The notes beneath the pieces are model-generated. The model saw only the letters and a list, made by a program, of their open reading frames with translations, ran no database searches and was not told the origin of the DNA. From NCBI RefSeq assembly GCF_001435445.1, contig NZ_AZDH01000027.1:186001-250000 (forward strand): DNA of 64,000 bases. Reading direction: 5' to 3'. Positions 17,301 through 26,430 of the stretch are shown here, piece after piece. A program made the position numbers and the translations under genes. Source of the stretch: Companilactobacillus kimchii DSM 13961 = JCM 10707 (GTDB lineage Bacteria > Bacillota > Bacilli > Lactobacillales > Lactobacillaceae). Every line of letters begins with the position of its first letter. The stretch's first letter is position 1.

Positions 17301-17741
17301 ATGAAAAAAACTTATTCCATTAAAGAAGTAGCTGATTACTTTCACTTACCAATTTCGACTATTCATTATTATGACAAAAAAGGATTGCTTCCCTTTGTCT
17401 CAAAAAATGAAGCCGGTTACCGAGTTTTTTCAGAATCCGACTTTGGTTTCATTAAAACTATTTGTTGTTTAAAAAATACTGGTATGCCTATTAAAGACAT
17501 CAGAACCTACATTGATCTTTGTATGCAAGGAACTGCTTCAATTCAACAACGTAGAGAGTTACTACAGCAACATAAAAAAAACGTTTTGAAACAGCAACAA
17601 GTGTTGCATGACAATCTAAAAGAAATCACTACCAAAATTCAGCGCTATGCTAGTGAGGATTCAGTTAACATTATCAAAGGACAAATCAAATTTGTTCAAG
17701 ATGAAAAGAAGATTCTAAACCTTGAGGACCCTTTTAAATAA
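17301..17741 (+). CDS. MerR-family transcriptional regulator
   Basis: 146-residue MerR protein. The N-terminal winged helix reads YSIKEVADYFHLPISTIHYY, then DKKGLLPF and AGYRVFSESDFGFI. A long coiled-coil dimerisation helix runs from about residue 75 to 125 (rich in Gln/Lys/Leu). No cysteine or metal-binding loop of the heavy-metal sensors is evident at the C-terminus, so it resembles the NmlR/AdhR/YfmP-like group that responds to aldehydes, thiol stress or small molecules. It is divergent from the reductase, with the operator between them. ATG at 17301 with AAGGAG upstream. Confidence 0.93.
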   Translation: MKKTYSIKEVADYFHLPISTIHYYDKKGLLPFVSKNEAGYRVFSESDFGFIKTICCLKNTGMPIKDIRTYIDLCMQGTASIQQRRELLQQHKKNVLKQQQVLHDNLKEITTKIQRYASEDSVNIIKGQIKFVQDEKKILNLEDPFK

Positions 17742-17822
17742 TTAAGCATAACTTTGGACAAATTGTTCGAGACGCTCTTTAATTTAATTAACATGTTTAA
17801 ACAAAATTAAGGAGTGATTTTT

Positions 17823-19148
17823 ATGGTAGAAGTTAAAAATCCTACGGAACTTATTCAAGCTCTTACTGCAAAAGATACATCCATTGTTCTAACTCGCAGT
17901 ATGATGCTAACACAGTCAATCACTTTACCAGATGCCGCTTCACTATCTGGTAAACCACAGGAAGATTCAGCGTTACCAATTTTGATGTTCCAGGATAGTG
18001 ACGGGGTTGGTCTAACGTCCAATAATACCGTTGAGAACTTAATTATCCATGTTCCAACTAATCATCGTTCTATCTTTAACACTAATTATGAAGCCAATCT
18101 TGGTTCATTCAATTTTGAAAATCTTGAATTAAACGGTCAATTTTCCTTCCTATCTAAGACTAAGTTAAACAATACTTTTTTAAATTTAAAAAATATCAAT
18201 ATCATTGCTGCCGACACTAGAGGATATCTAGAACAACCGCAAAAATATGGTGTCAATGTTCTTCAAGGTGCCCTGACTATCTACAATTTGAGTCCTAATA
18301 AAAATAGTTTAATCACAGTCAGTGCTAAAAAAATCTCCATCGGCCAAAAGAACTCCCCTGTTATCGGTTCAGGTGTCTTTATTGCGGGATTTGGTGATAG
18401 TGGTGGACGTGTTGAAATTAATGACCTTTCAACCAACGATGTTTATTCCACTGGCAAAATCCCTTTAGGTGTTGCTGATATCATTACTGGTGCTATTTTT
18501 ATCGTTAACGGCGCCCATGCCAAAAAAGTTACTCAAAGTGGTGAAACTACTACCTATGGAGTCAACGATATGGTTCTAGATGCTTGGGGTGAAGTCGATG
18601 ACTGGGACGTTATGGGTTCGGTTACCTCATATGGTCCTTCTGGTATCGGTTTTGTTAATTTTGGAACAGTCAAATCCTTCAACGCTCAAGCACCAATTGA
18701 GACCTTTGGATTAGGAGCTCGTGGTTACAATCAATATGATGGTACTCTTGAAGAAGGCCACTTCTCTTCAATCATGACTTTTGGCGATGGATCAATTGGC
18801 GTACAAATTTCTAAAAAAGTTGGTCATTTAACTTTTGATGGTGGTATTGTCACACATGGTGGAATCGGTAATTCGCTCGTTAAGGGCGTCATTATCAATC
18901 TTCCCGCTTATGCTTTAAGTATCAAAGACGGTGGTATTGTTTCAAGCCTCACTGTCAAAGGTAACATCCAAACTAAGGGTAATGGCGTGTCTAGTTACAA
19001 CGTTGAACCCAAAGCCATAGTCAATAATATGACCGTTACGGGTAAAATAAGTGCTACCGGTGAAGGTTCAGAACCTTTGAACATTCAAAATGGTGCTCAG
19101 ACACCAACCGACTTTTCTACTGATACGGATAATAAAAATTCACTATAA
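17823..19148 (+). CDS. Unrecognised protein with beta-helix-like repeats
   Basis: 441 residues with no signal peptide or membrane segment, so probably cytoplasmic. I do not recognise a named family. Short strand-turn units rich in Gly/Asn/Ser/Thr run through the whole chain (for example VENLIIHVPTN, SFNFENLELNGQFSFL, GHLTFDGGIVTHGGIG, VSSLTVKGNIQTKGNGV), which suggests a right-handed parallel beta-helix. The tail is polar. The start is the ATG at 17823, nine bases after AAGGAG; a GTG at 17814 lies directly against that site and is unlikely. It sits alone 81 bp after the merR gene and has its own terminator, so it may be an accessory gene acquired with the MerR-reductase pair. Confidence 0.88.
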   Translation: MVEVKNPTELIQALTAKDTSIVLTRSMMLTQSITLPDAASLSGKPQEDSALPILMFQDSDGVGLTSNNTVENLIIHVPTNHRSIFNTNYEANLGSFNFENLELNGQFSFLSKTKLNNTFLNLKNINIIAADTRGYLEQPQKYGVNVLQGALTIYNLSPNKNSLITVSAKKISIGQKNSPVIGSGVFIAGFGDSGGRVEINDLSTNDVYSTGKIPLGVADIITGAIFIVNGAHAKKVTQSGETTTYGVNDMVLDAWGEVDDWDVMGSVTSYGPSGIGFVNFGTVKSFNAQAPIETFGLGARGYNQYDGTLEEGHFSSIMTFGDGSIGVQISKKVGHLTFDGGIVTHGGIGNSLVKGVIINLPAYALSIKDGGIVSSLTVKGNIQTKGNGVSSYNVEPKAIVNNMTVTGKISATGEGSEPLNIQNGAQTPTDFSTDTDNKNSL

Positions 19149-19171
19149 TAGGAAGAACTTAGCAATATTAA

Positions 19172-19212
19172 AATAAGGCCTAGAAATCCATTTCTGATTT
19201 CTAGACCTTATT
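19172..19212. terminator. Bidirectional terminator between convergent genes
   Basis: Inverted repeat AATAAGG and CTAGAAATC with complementary arms, 7-nt loop, and T-rich flanks on both sides; it separates the beta-helix-like gene from the permease gene. Confidence 0.88.
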
Positions 19213-19215
19213 ATT

Positions 19216-20601
19216 TTATTCAGGTTCAACCTCTAATTTTGTCATACTTTTTGATTTCTTATCAACCTTTTGTCCATCAAAATTCCACTTATTCTTCAAA
19301 TAGAAGTATATTGGAACACCTATAGCAGTAACACTAATCCCAATAATTGTAGTAACAAATTCTGTCAGCAAAGTACATACCAGAATGAATACTCCTCCTA
19401 AAATAGCGATGATGGGAATAATTGGATATAAAGGAACTTTATAAGGTCTTTCCAGCTCTGGTTGAGTATGACGTAACTTGATAACCGCAATGAAGGCCAT
19501 AACATAAAATACCCAAATTACAAAAATCAACATATTAGTAATGGCATCAAATTCACCAGTTAACATCATCAGACAAGCAATAACTAATTGAATTGCGCCA
19601 GCGGCCCATGGAATTCCCGCTTTATTTAATTTAGCAAAAGTATCACCAAACGGTAATTTATGTTCCTTACCCATAATATATGGGATACGCATACTTGTCA
19701 TTGTATAGCCGTTCAAACCACCATAAACCGAAATTAAAATTCCAATTGTAACCAATTTACTACCCATATTGCCAAAAATCATTGTGGATGCATCAGATGC
19801 AGCATTGAGATTACCGGCAATTTGATTAATTGGCAATACATACATGAAAACCGCATTGACTAGAACGTAAACTAACATAATGACTGCAATACCTAAAGAA
19901 ATAGCTTTTGGTAAATCTTTACGAGGATTCTTCATTTCTCCAGAAATATTACCAACATGAATCCAGCCATCATATGCAAACATAGTTGCTAATAAACCGT
20001 TTCCCATTGCTGTAATTAAATTACGATGTGGCCCTGCGACAACGGGGAACAATGATAATTCAACTGGTCCCTTATGCATAAAACCAAACAATACAATTAA
20101 GGCTAATGGAATTAATTTTGCAACTAAGGAAATTGATGTAACTCGTCCCCCCACTTTAGCACTGATCCAATTAAGAGATGTTACTGATAAAGCACTTAAA
20201 ATTGCTACAGGTACTATCCATGAATTAGAAAGTGTAAATAAGTGCGTGAATTGTGTACCAAAAGCAATTGATATGGCTGCTACATTAGCAGGAAAATAAA
20301 TAATAGCTTGAGCCCAACCGGCCATGAATCCCCAAAAACCGCCATAACTATGTTCAATATACTTGGTTAATCCACCTGTCTCTGGATACGCGGCCGCCAA
20401 CTCAGCTCCTGTCAATCCAGCACAGATAGTAATGAAACCGCCCAATACCCACACAAGCATAGTTAAACTAGTGGATCCTGTATAGTTAGTAACAGCCGAT
20501 GCTTTAAAGAATACTCCTGTTCCAATTACGCTCCCGGTTACAGTAGCAAAAGCGGGGAAAAAGCCAATTGTTTTTTTCAATTTGACATCTTGATCGCCCA
20601 T
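19216..20601 (-). CDS. APC-family amino acid permease (SteT-like)
   Basis: 461-residue amino acid/polyamine/organocation transporter with about 12 membrane segments. The first helix has the substrate-binding glycine motif SVIGTGVFFKASAV, followed by GGLTKYIEHSYGGFWGFMAGW and YDGWIHVGNISGEMKNPRKDLP, typical of the L-type exchanger branch that includes Bacillus SteT. Its position after threonine ammonia-lyase and alanine dehydrogenase suggests uptake or exchange of serine, threonine or alanine; the substrate is inferred from context only. A hairpin terminator lies between it and the lyase gene, so expression may depend partly on readthrough. Confidence 0.93.
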   Translation of the reverse strand: MGDQDVKLKKTIGFFPAFATVTGSVIGTGVFFKASAVTNYTGSTSLTMLVWVLGGFITICAGLTGAELAAAYPETGGLTKYIEHSYGGFWGFMAGWAQAIIYFPANVAAISIAFGTQFTHLFTLSNSWIVPVAILSALSVTSLNWISAKVGGRVTSISLVAKLIPLALIVLFGFMHKGPVELSLFPVVAGPHRNLITAMGNGLLATMFAYDGWIHVGNISGEMKNPRKDLPKAISLGIAVIMLVYVLVNAVFMYVLPINQIAGNLNAASDASTMIFGNMGSKLVTIGILISVYGGLNGYTMTSMRIPYIMGKEHKLPFGDTFAKLNKAGIPWAAGAIQLVIACLMMLTGEFDAITNMLIFVIWVFYVMAFIAVIKLRHTQPELERPYKVPLYPIIPIIAILGGVFILVCTLLTEFVTTIIGISVTAIGVPIYFYLKNKWNFDGQKVDKKSKSMTKLEVEPE

Positions 20602-20640
20602 AATCTTATACCTCCACGTAAAAAAACTATTTTTTTAAAA

Positions 20641-20673
20641 AAGAAAAGACGTTGCATTCAAATGCAGCATCTT
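20641..20673 (-). terminator. Intercistronic terminator between lyase and permease genes
   Basis: A 13-position stem (AAGACGTTGCATT against AATGCAGCATCTT, one mismatch and one G-U) is followed on the minus strand by TTCTTTTTT. It would lower permease expression relative to the two enzymes. Confidence 0.7.
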
Positions 20674-20693
20674 CTCAGGTTTCAAATTAGTTT

Positions 20694-21722
20694 TTATCCA
20701 ATGCCTCCGTCGGCTTTAACTGGTTTCAAGAATTGATCAATAATTTGTGAAACACGATTAAGGTCAACATTACCACCAGATACCATAGCAACAGTCTTTT
20801 TATTCTTGAGCCATCTATCATCAATCTTATGTGATTCAAGAGCTGCTACTGGAAGTGCACCAGCACCTTCTGCTACAACCTTAGTTCTCTGTAATAGATC
20901 CTTCATAGCATGAGCAATTTCATCTTCATTTACTAAGACGATTTCATCTACTAATTCACTAACGATTGGGAATGTGATATCTCCAGGTACAGCAACATCT
21001 GTTCCATCTGCCAATGTGAAATCATCGTGATGTTTAGTAATTTGACCAGCTTTAACTGATGCATACATACCATGAACATTTTCTGATTGAACACCAACGA
21101 TATGAATATTAGGATTAAATGATTTCAATGCGGTAGCCATTCCGGAAATTAATCCTCCACCACCAACAGGAATAATAACAGTATCTACATCCCAAATATC
21201 ATCAAGAATTTCCAAACCAATTGTTCCTTGTCCAGCAATAACATATTTGTCGTTAAATGGATCAACAATGGTCTTTCCTTCTCTTTCGGCACGTTCGAAC
21301 ATCCATTGATGCGCATCATCAAAAGTTGCGCCGTGAATATCAACTTCAGCGCCATATCCTCTTGTAGCGTCACGTTTCATTTGAGGAGCTTCATCAGGCA
21401 TAACAACTGTTGTGTCAATTCCTAATAGATGTCCTGTTAAGGCAACCCCTTGAGCATGATTACCAGCTGATGCAGTGATTACTCCTCGATCCAATTCTTC
21501 TTTTGATAAATGATTAATCTTATTATTGGCACCTCTGAATTTGAACGATCCTGTTAGTTGCATATTTTCTAGTTTTAAGTAAACGTCCCCACCAACAACA
21601 TTACGACTCAAAAACATGGATTGAACTAGAGGAGTCTTACGAGCATATTTTCCAACAATTGCCTTTGCTTCTTCAATATCATGAATATCAACAATATTAT
21701 CAATGCCTACACCTTTTAGCAT
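20694..21722 (-). CDS. tdcB: Threonine ammonia-lyase, catabolic type
   Basis: PLP-dependent deamination of threonine (and serine) to 2-oxobutyrate (or pyruvate) plus ammonia. The PLP lysine lies in TGSFKFRGANNK, the phosphate-binding glycine loop is VGGGGLISGMA, and SAGNHAQGVAL is the asparagine loop. The protein ends after about 342 residues with no C-terminal ACT/regulatory domain, so it is the short catabolic form rather than biosynthetic IlvA. I choose the ATG at 21722 (GGTGAGG eight bases upstream) over 21740, which lacks a ribosome binding site. It lies 47 bp after ald. Confidence 0.93.
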   Translation of the reverse strand: MLKGVGIDNIVDIHDIEEAKAIVGKYARKTPLVQSMFLSRNVVGGDVYLKLENMQLTGSFKFRGANNKINHLSKEELDRGVITASAGNHAQGVALTGHLLGIDTTVVMPDEAPQMKRDATRGYGAEVDIHGATFDDAHQWMFERAEREGKTIVDPFNDKYVIAGQGTIGLEILDDIWDVDTVIIPVGGGGLISGMATALKSFNPNIHIVGVQSENVHGMYASVKAGQITKHHDDFTLADGTDVAVPGDITFPIVSELVDEIVLVNEDEIAHAMKDLLQRTKVVAEGAGALPVAALESHKIDDRWLKNKKTVAMVSGGNVDLNRVSQIIDQFLKPVKADGGIG

Positions 21723-21769
21723 GATCCGTACCTCACCCATCTTAATTTTTATCTATATTTAATCAATAT

Positions 21770-22891
21770 TTAGTTAACTGATTCTTCATCAACTGACAAT
21801 TCTGTATATGGTAAATCAAGTGAATCTGCCAATCCTTTATTAGTTACTTTACCTTCAAAGAGGTTAACTCCTGATGCCAAAGCTTCATCTGTCTTGATAG
21901 CTTCGTTAATACCTTTATCGGCAATTTCTAGTAAGTAACTCAAATTTCCTTTTGCCAAAGCCATTGTTGCTGTACGTGGTACTGCTCCTGGTTGATTAGG
22001 AACTGCATAATGGATAATTCCGTCTTTTACAAAGATTGGATCATCAATAGTTGTTGGATGATCGATTGTTTCAACCGTTCCACCTTGATCAATGGCTACA
22101 TCGACTAAAACACTTCCTGGTTTCATTGATTTAACCATGTATTCCTTAACCAACTTAGGTGGTCTTGAACCTGGAATCAAAATTGTTGAAATGAAAATAT
22201 CGGCATCTTTGATTTCTTTAGCTAAGTTCTCTTCATTTGATTTAACAACTCTGAAATTCTTACCTGCAAACTTATCTTGTAAGAACTTAATTCTCTCATC
22301 GTTCAATTCGATAATTACAACTGAACAGCCCATGTTCAAGGCTAATGTAGCAGCGTTTATAGCAGCATTACCACCACCAAAGATTACGACGTTGCCTCCA
22401 TCGATTCCAGGAATACCTGGTAGAAGAATTCCTTGACCTTGATGTTGTGCTTCAAGATAATAAGCCCCCATAATAACTGATCTACGACCAGCAATTGCAC
22501 TCATTGGTGCTAACAATTCCAATTTTCCATCTTTGACAATTGTTTCACCACCAATTGCAGTTGTACCAGCTTTCATCATTGCCTCAACAGTTGGCTTTGA
22601 TGATGCCAAATGTTGAAATCCCCAGACAATTTTACCTTTTGAGAAATATTTGTATTCTTCAGGATCAGGTTCCTTAACCTTGATGATCAATTTAGCTTTC
22701 CAGCCATCTTCATGACTAACTAATTTACCACCAGCATCGACATACTCTTCGTTTGTAAATCCTGCCCCAATACCTGCATCTTTTTCAACAAGTACCTCAT
22801 TACCAGCTTCAACCATCTTACGAACATTCTCTGGAGTTGCCGCTACACGACCTTCTCCTTCTTTTTGTTCTTTAATTACAGCGATTTGCAT
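21770..22891 (-). CDS. ald: Alanine dehydrogenase
   Basis: Reversible NAD-dependent deamination of L-alanine to pyruvate and ammonia. The 373 residues match the family. Visible segments are IAVIKEQKEGEGRVAATPEN (substrate-binding Arg and Lys), KVKEPDPEEY, AGRRSVIMGAYYLEAQHQGQ, the Rossmann loop VIFGGGNAAINAATLALNMG and VDVAIDQGGTVETIDHPTT. The start at 22891 has AAGGAG upstream; a longer frame to 22918 does not. A cre site overlaps the probable transcription start. The gene heads an amino-acid deamination cluster. Confidence 0.97.
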   Translation of the reverse strand: MQIAVIKEQKEGEGRVAATPENVRKMVEAGNEVLVEKDAGIGAGFTNEEYVDAGGKLVSHEDGWKAKLIIKVKEPDPEEYKYFSKGKIVWGFQHLASSKPTVEAMMKAGTTAIGGETIVKDGKLELLAPMSAIAGRRSVIMGAYYLEAQHQGQGILLPGIPGIDGGNVVIFGGGNAAINAATLALNMGCSVVIIELNDERIKFLQDKFAGKNFRVVKSNEENLAKEIKDADIFISTILIPGSRPPKLVKEYMVKSMKPGSVLVDVAIDQGGTVETIDHPTTIDDPIFVKDGIIHYAVPNQPGAVPRTATMALAKGNLSYLLEIADKGINEAIKTDEALASGVNLFEGKVTNKGLADSLDLPYTELSVDEESVN

Positions 22892-22940
22892 ATTCACACT
22901 CTCCTTTTGTGAAAACAATAACTATTTCCTTACAAATGCA

Positions 22941-22959
22941 TGATAACGCTTACATTATA
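22941..22959 (-). promoter_or_regulatory. CcpA cre site and -10 box of the ald operon
   Basis: Minus-strand TATAAT (22959-22954) is followed at once by TGTAAGCGTTATCA (22954-22941), a full match to the cre consensus TGWAANCGNTNWCA. A cre overlapping the start site normally means repression by CcpA when preferred sugars are present. The -35 region is weak (AGTAAA near 22982). Confidence 0.78.
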
Positions 22960-23112
22960 GAGTATCAAGCTGTTTTTTTACTTCACAAACTCAAAGATTG
23001 TGATAACCACTGCTAAGATTGAGAAAATTTTATCAAAAAAAATTTAAGTTTCACAAATTATCATATTTTTTAAAATATCTGATTTATATATTGTTTATAA
23101 AAGAAATACAAC

Positions 23113-23131
23113 TGTTCATTTTAAATGAACA
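23113..23131. repeat. Perfect 19-bp palindrome upstream of ald
   Basis: TGTTCATTTTAAATGAACA is a perfect inverted repeat of 9-bp arms around one base. It lacks a T run, so it looks more like an operator than a terminator. It lies 222 bp upstream of the ald start codon in an otherwise gene-free, AT-rich stretch (22892-23250) that also holds the ald promoter and the thrS terminator. Confidence 0.55.
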
Positions 23132-23173
23132 CTCTTCATAATTTTTAGACACTTTGTATATGTCTTTTTTAGT

Positions 23174-23214
23174 TAAAAAAAATACACCCAATCATTTTTA
23201 TGATTGAATGTATT
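23174..23214 (-). terminator. Terminator of thrS
   Basis: Stem AATACA/TGTATT plus AATCAT/ATGATT with a 4-nt loop, followed by nine T residues (with flanks) on the minus strand, just after thrS. Confidence 0.82.
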
Positions 23215-23250
23215 TGAATTACAAAATATTATTTCACTGAAAAATATTAA

Positions 23251-25221
23251 CTAATCCTTGTTATCAGACTTATCAGTAACATCTTTACGACTAAAGTTTG
23301 CAATATCAGCAACAACTGAGCTTACGAACATCTTAGCATTTTCTGAAGCTGAATCATCTTCACCATATTTTCTTACAGAAACAGTGGCGTTCTTGGCTTC
23401 TTCATCACCAATAACTACTGTATATGGTATCTTCATTGTTTGAGAATCACGAATCTTATAACCCATCTTTTCATCACGATCATCGATTTCAGCACGAATA
23501 TTCTTAGCACGTAATTCTGAAAGAACTTCATTAGCATATTCTGTATGAAGTTTTTGGTTAACAGGAATAATACGTACTTGTGTAGGAGCTAACCATGTTG
23601 GGAAAGCACCCTTGTAAATTTCAATTAGGTAAGCAATGAATCTTTCCATAGTTGAAACAATACCACGGTGAATCATAACTGGTCTGTGATCTTCACCATC
23701 TGAACCAACGTATGTTAGTTGGAACTTCTCTGGTTGCATGAAGTCTAATTGAATTGTTGACAATGTTTCTTCATTACCAAGGGCTGTCTTTGTTTGTACA
23801 TCAAGTTTTGGACCATAGAATGCAGCTTCACCTTCGGCTTCGTAGTACTTCAAACCAAGGTCATCCATAGCAGCCTTAAGCATTGATTGTGATCTGTTCC
23901 ACATTTCATCATCATCGAAGTACTTCTCTGTATTAGCAGGGTCACGATAACTTAGACGGAATGTATAATCATTGATATCAAAGTCTTTGTAAACTTCAAC
24001 CATCAATTGTAGTGTACGTTTGAATTCTTCTTGAATTTGGTCAAGAGCAACGAATGTGTGACCATCATTTAGAGTCATTTCACGAACACGTTGTAGACCT
24101 GACAAAGCACCTGATTTTTCATATCTGTGCATCATACCAAGTTCAGCAATACGAAGAGGTAGATCTCTGTATGAACGGTTGTGATGTTTGTAAATTTGGA
24201 TATGTGAAGGACAATTCATTGGACGTAGTTCAAGCATTTCGCCATCACCCATATCCATTGGTGGGAACATGTCTTCACGATAGTGTGCCCAATGACCTGA
24301 AGTCTTATAAGCATTTAAGTTCATAAGGATAGGTGTGTAAACGTGTTGGTAACCCCAAGCAACTTCCTTATCAACAATATATCTTTCAATAACACGACGG
24401 ATTGTAGCACCATTTGGCATCCAGTATGGAAGACCAGCACCAACTTCTGGATCAACGAAGAACAAGTCTAGATCACGGCCAATTGTTCTGTGATCACGTT
24501 CTTTGATTTCGGCACGACGTTTAAGGTCAGCTTCTAGTCCATCTTCCTTGTAGAAGGCTGTAGCATAAATTCTTTGAAGCATTGGATTACTTGACTTACC
24601 TTGCCAATAAGCACCAGCAACTGAAAGTAATTCAAAGTGTTTCAATGCCTTTAGATTTGTAAGTACAGCATCATAACCAAAGTCAACAAATCCATCTAAT
24701 GTGTAAACAGGGATTTGAACAGATTCAATAGCACCGATCAATGAAGACTTGTATGGATCATCTTTGAACATTTCAACAAGCTTGTCTTTATCCATCATAG
24801 ATCTTTCAATCTTGTCATTGTTCTTGATAATTTTGTTCATCAAAGCCTTGATTTCTTTCAATTCATCAACACTGATTTGTCCTTCTTTGCTATCAGTATC
24901 AACATAAAAGCCATCATCGTTTGCTTGTTTTTCACCGAAGTGAAGATCTTTCTTGAAACTCTTAGCAGCAGCACTGAATACCAAAGCTGCAGTATTTCTC
25001 AAGACCTTTAGAGCATCTTCCTTATCTTCTCCAGAGATAATTTCGATTTTAGCATCTTGTTTGATAGGACGTTCAAGATCAACTAAAGTATCATTAAGCT
25101 TACCAGCAACAGCTTTCTTACCCAATGATGTGCTAATTGATTTAGCAACATCTAAAGTAGTTGTGCCTTCGTCAAACTCCTTAACTGAATCATCTGGGAA
25201 TGTTAACTTGATTTTTGACAT
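23251..25221 (-). CDS. thrS: Threonine--tRNA ligase
   Basis: Class II synthetase that charges tRNA-Thr. The 656 residues contain an N-terminal TGS domain ([18 protein letters not shown]), an editing-type domain, and the catalytic core with [39 protein letters not shown] (zinc Cys and motif 2 region), [12 protein letters not shown] and [15 protein letters not shown] (motif 3). The anticodon-binding domain is at the C-terminus ([18 protein letters not shown]). The typical HxxxH editing residues are not obvious in the shortened second domain ([13 protein letters not shown]), so editing capacity looks doubtful. It has its own T-box leader and terminator. Confidence 0.97.
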   Translation of the reverse strand: MSKIKLTFPDDSVKEFDEGTTTLDVAKSISTSLGKKAVAGKLNDTLVDLERPIKQDAKIEIISGEDKEDALKVLRNTAALVFSAAAKSFKKDLHFGEKQANDDGFYVDTDSKEGQISVDELKEIKALMNKIIKNNDKIERSMMDKDKLVEMFKDDPYKSSLIGAIESVQIPVYTLDGFVDFGYDAVLTNLKALKHFELLSVAGAYWQGKSSNPMLQRIYATAFYKEDGLEADLKRRAEIKERDHRTIGRDLDLFFVDPEVGAGLPYWMPNGATIRRVIERYIVDKEVAWGYQHVYTPILMNLNAYKTSGHWAHYREDMFPPMDMGDGEMLELRPMNCPSHIQIYKHHNRSYRDLPLRIAELGMMHRYEKSGALSGLQRVREMTLNDGHTFVALDQIQEEFKRTLQLMVEVYKDFDINDYTFRLSYRDPANTEKYFDDDEMWNRSQSMLKAAMDDLGLKYYEAEGEAAFYGPKLDVQTKTALGNEETLSTIQLDFMQPEKFQLTYVGSDGEDHRPVMIHRGIVSTMERFIAYLIEIYKGAFPTWLAPTQVRIIPVNQKLHTEYANEVLSELRAKNIRAEIDDRDEKMGYKIRDSQTMKIPYTVVIGDEEAKNATVSVRKYGEDDSASENAKMFVSSVVADIANFSRKDVTDKSDNKD

Positions 25222-25249
25222 ATACTTTTCCTCCTAATATTTAGATAAC

Positions 25250-25500
25250 AAAAAAATGCGTCTCTGAAGTATAGACATATCCTAAGACATGTACATACTT
25301 CAGGGACGCATTTCTACGCGGTTCCACCCACTTTAAAACTGTATAACAAATAAACAGTTTTCACTCTATGGTTATAAAGTAACCGGCAACTATACAGTTT
25401 TGTGTGAAAGTGGTAACTCCAGTAATGGGTAAGCTTCCAGTGACCGTACCCTCCCTGAATAGAACCGAAGTGTTATCTTTCATGGCTTTATTGAAACATT
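25250..25500 (-). promoter_or_regulatory. T-box riboswitch leader of thrS (Thr, ACC specifier)
   Basis: Minus-strand T-box core GGGTGGAACCGCG (ending at 25317) is followed by a very long terminator stem (AAATGCGTC with complement, 25314-25254) and T residues. The specifier codon is probably ACC (Thr) at 25414-25412, followed by ACTTTC as in the pheS leader. The leader begins just downstream of dnaI. Confidence 0.93.
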
Positions 25501-25519
25501 AATTTTCAGATAATGCAAG

Positions 25520-26428
25520 CTATTTTTTAAATCTTCTATTTTCACCAGTCACAATTACTTCTCGAGATAAGTACTTAACTCGTTCCATAATTCGTTTAGC
25601 CTTAACGGGTTCTTCTTCCCCACGTTGGTTTACAGCCAGGTGTTGTTCTAATTCCTTCATCGAAAAATTAGATGAAAAGAATGTTGGCAAATTCTCTTGC
25701 ATTCGATATTGCAGAATAACACCTAATACTTCATCACGAATCCAACTAGACATCGTATCAGCTCCAATATCATCCAACATTAGAATATCGGCGCCCTTAA
25801 TTTTATTAACTTTTGCCAACACATTATTTTGACCAATAGAATCCTTCATTTCAACTGCAAAAGTTGGAAAATGCATCAGGGTTGTATGAACATCGTGTTT
25901 AAATAGCTCATTGGCAATAGCTCCTAGAAGATAGGTCTTACCCACTCCAAAATCACCGGCCAAATATAGTCCAGGTGTGAAACTATCTTGATTTAAATAA
26001 TTATCGATAAAATCCAAAGCTTTGGCTAGAGCATCTTGTCTACCCTCACCATCGTAATCATCCAATTTTGCACGACGAATATCTGGAGCCATGTCCATCA
26101 AAACAAAGCCTGATTCGTACTGACTTCGCTTTTCTCGGTTTTGAGTACGCTCATTAGGATAATAAGCCACTTCAATATTATGATTATTAACGATCAATTT
26201 CGGATAATATCCACGTGTTAATTCACTCGTATGACGCTTGTTATTATAAAACTCATAAATACTAGCTGCACTAGTAGAGATTGCATTAGGATTGATTCTA
26301 TCACTATTCTCCTTCAAAAATCTCTGCACATCGGGATCGTTCAAAGCACTATTAAGAAGACGGCGATAATCCTCCGTCAAATTCTTTGAATTCAAATACT
26401 CTGCTAATCTACTACCTAAATTTTCCAT
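25520..26428 (-). CDS. dnaI: Primosomal protein DnaI (helicase loader)
   Basis: AAA+ ATPase that loads the replicative helicase DnaC during initiation and restart. The N-terminal helicase-interaction domain (about 1-135) is followed by the ATPase domain with Walker A LYLAGDFGVGKTYLLGAIAN, Walker B DILMLDDIGAD, and sensor region TFFSSNFSMKELEQHL. Length is 302 residues, as usual. It follows dnaB by 2 bp, so the loader and its partner are co-expressed at the end of the polA operon. Confidence 0.96.
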   Translation of the reverse strand: MENLGSRLAEYLNSKNLTEDYRRLLNSALNDPDVQRFLKENSDRINPNAISTSAASIYEFYNNKRHTSELTRGYYPKLIVNNHNIEVAYYPNERTQNREKRSQYESGFVLMDMAPDIRRAKLDDYDGEGRQDALAKALDFIDNYLNQDSFTPGLYLAGDFGVGKTYLLGAIANELFKHDVHTTLMHFPTFAVEMKDSIGQNNVLAKVNKIKGADILMLDDIGADTMSSWIRDEVLGVILQYRMQENLPTFFSSNFSMKELEQHLAVNQRGEEEPVKAKRIMERVKYLSREVIVTGENRRFKK

Positions 26429-26430
26429 AC

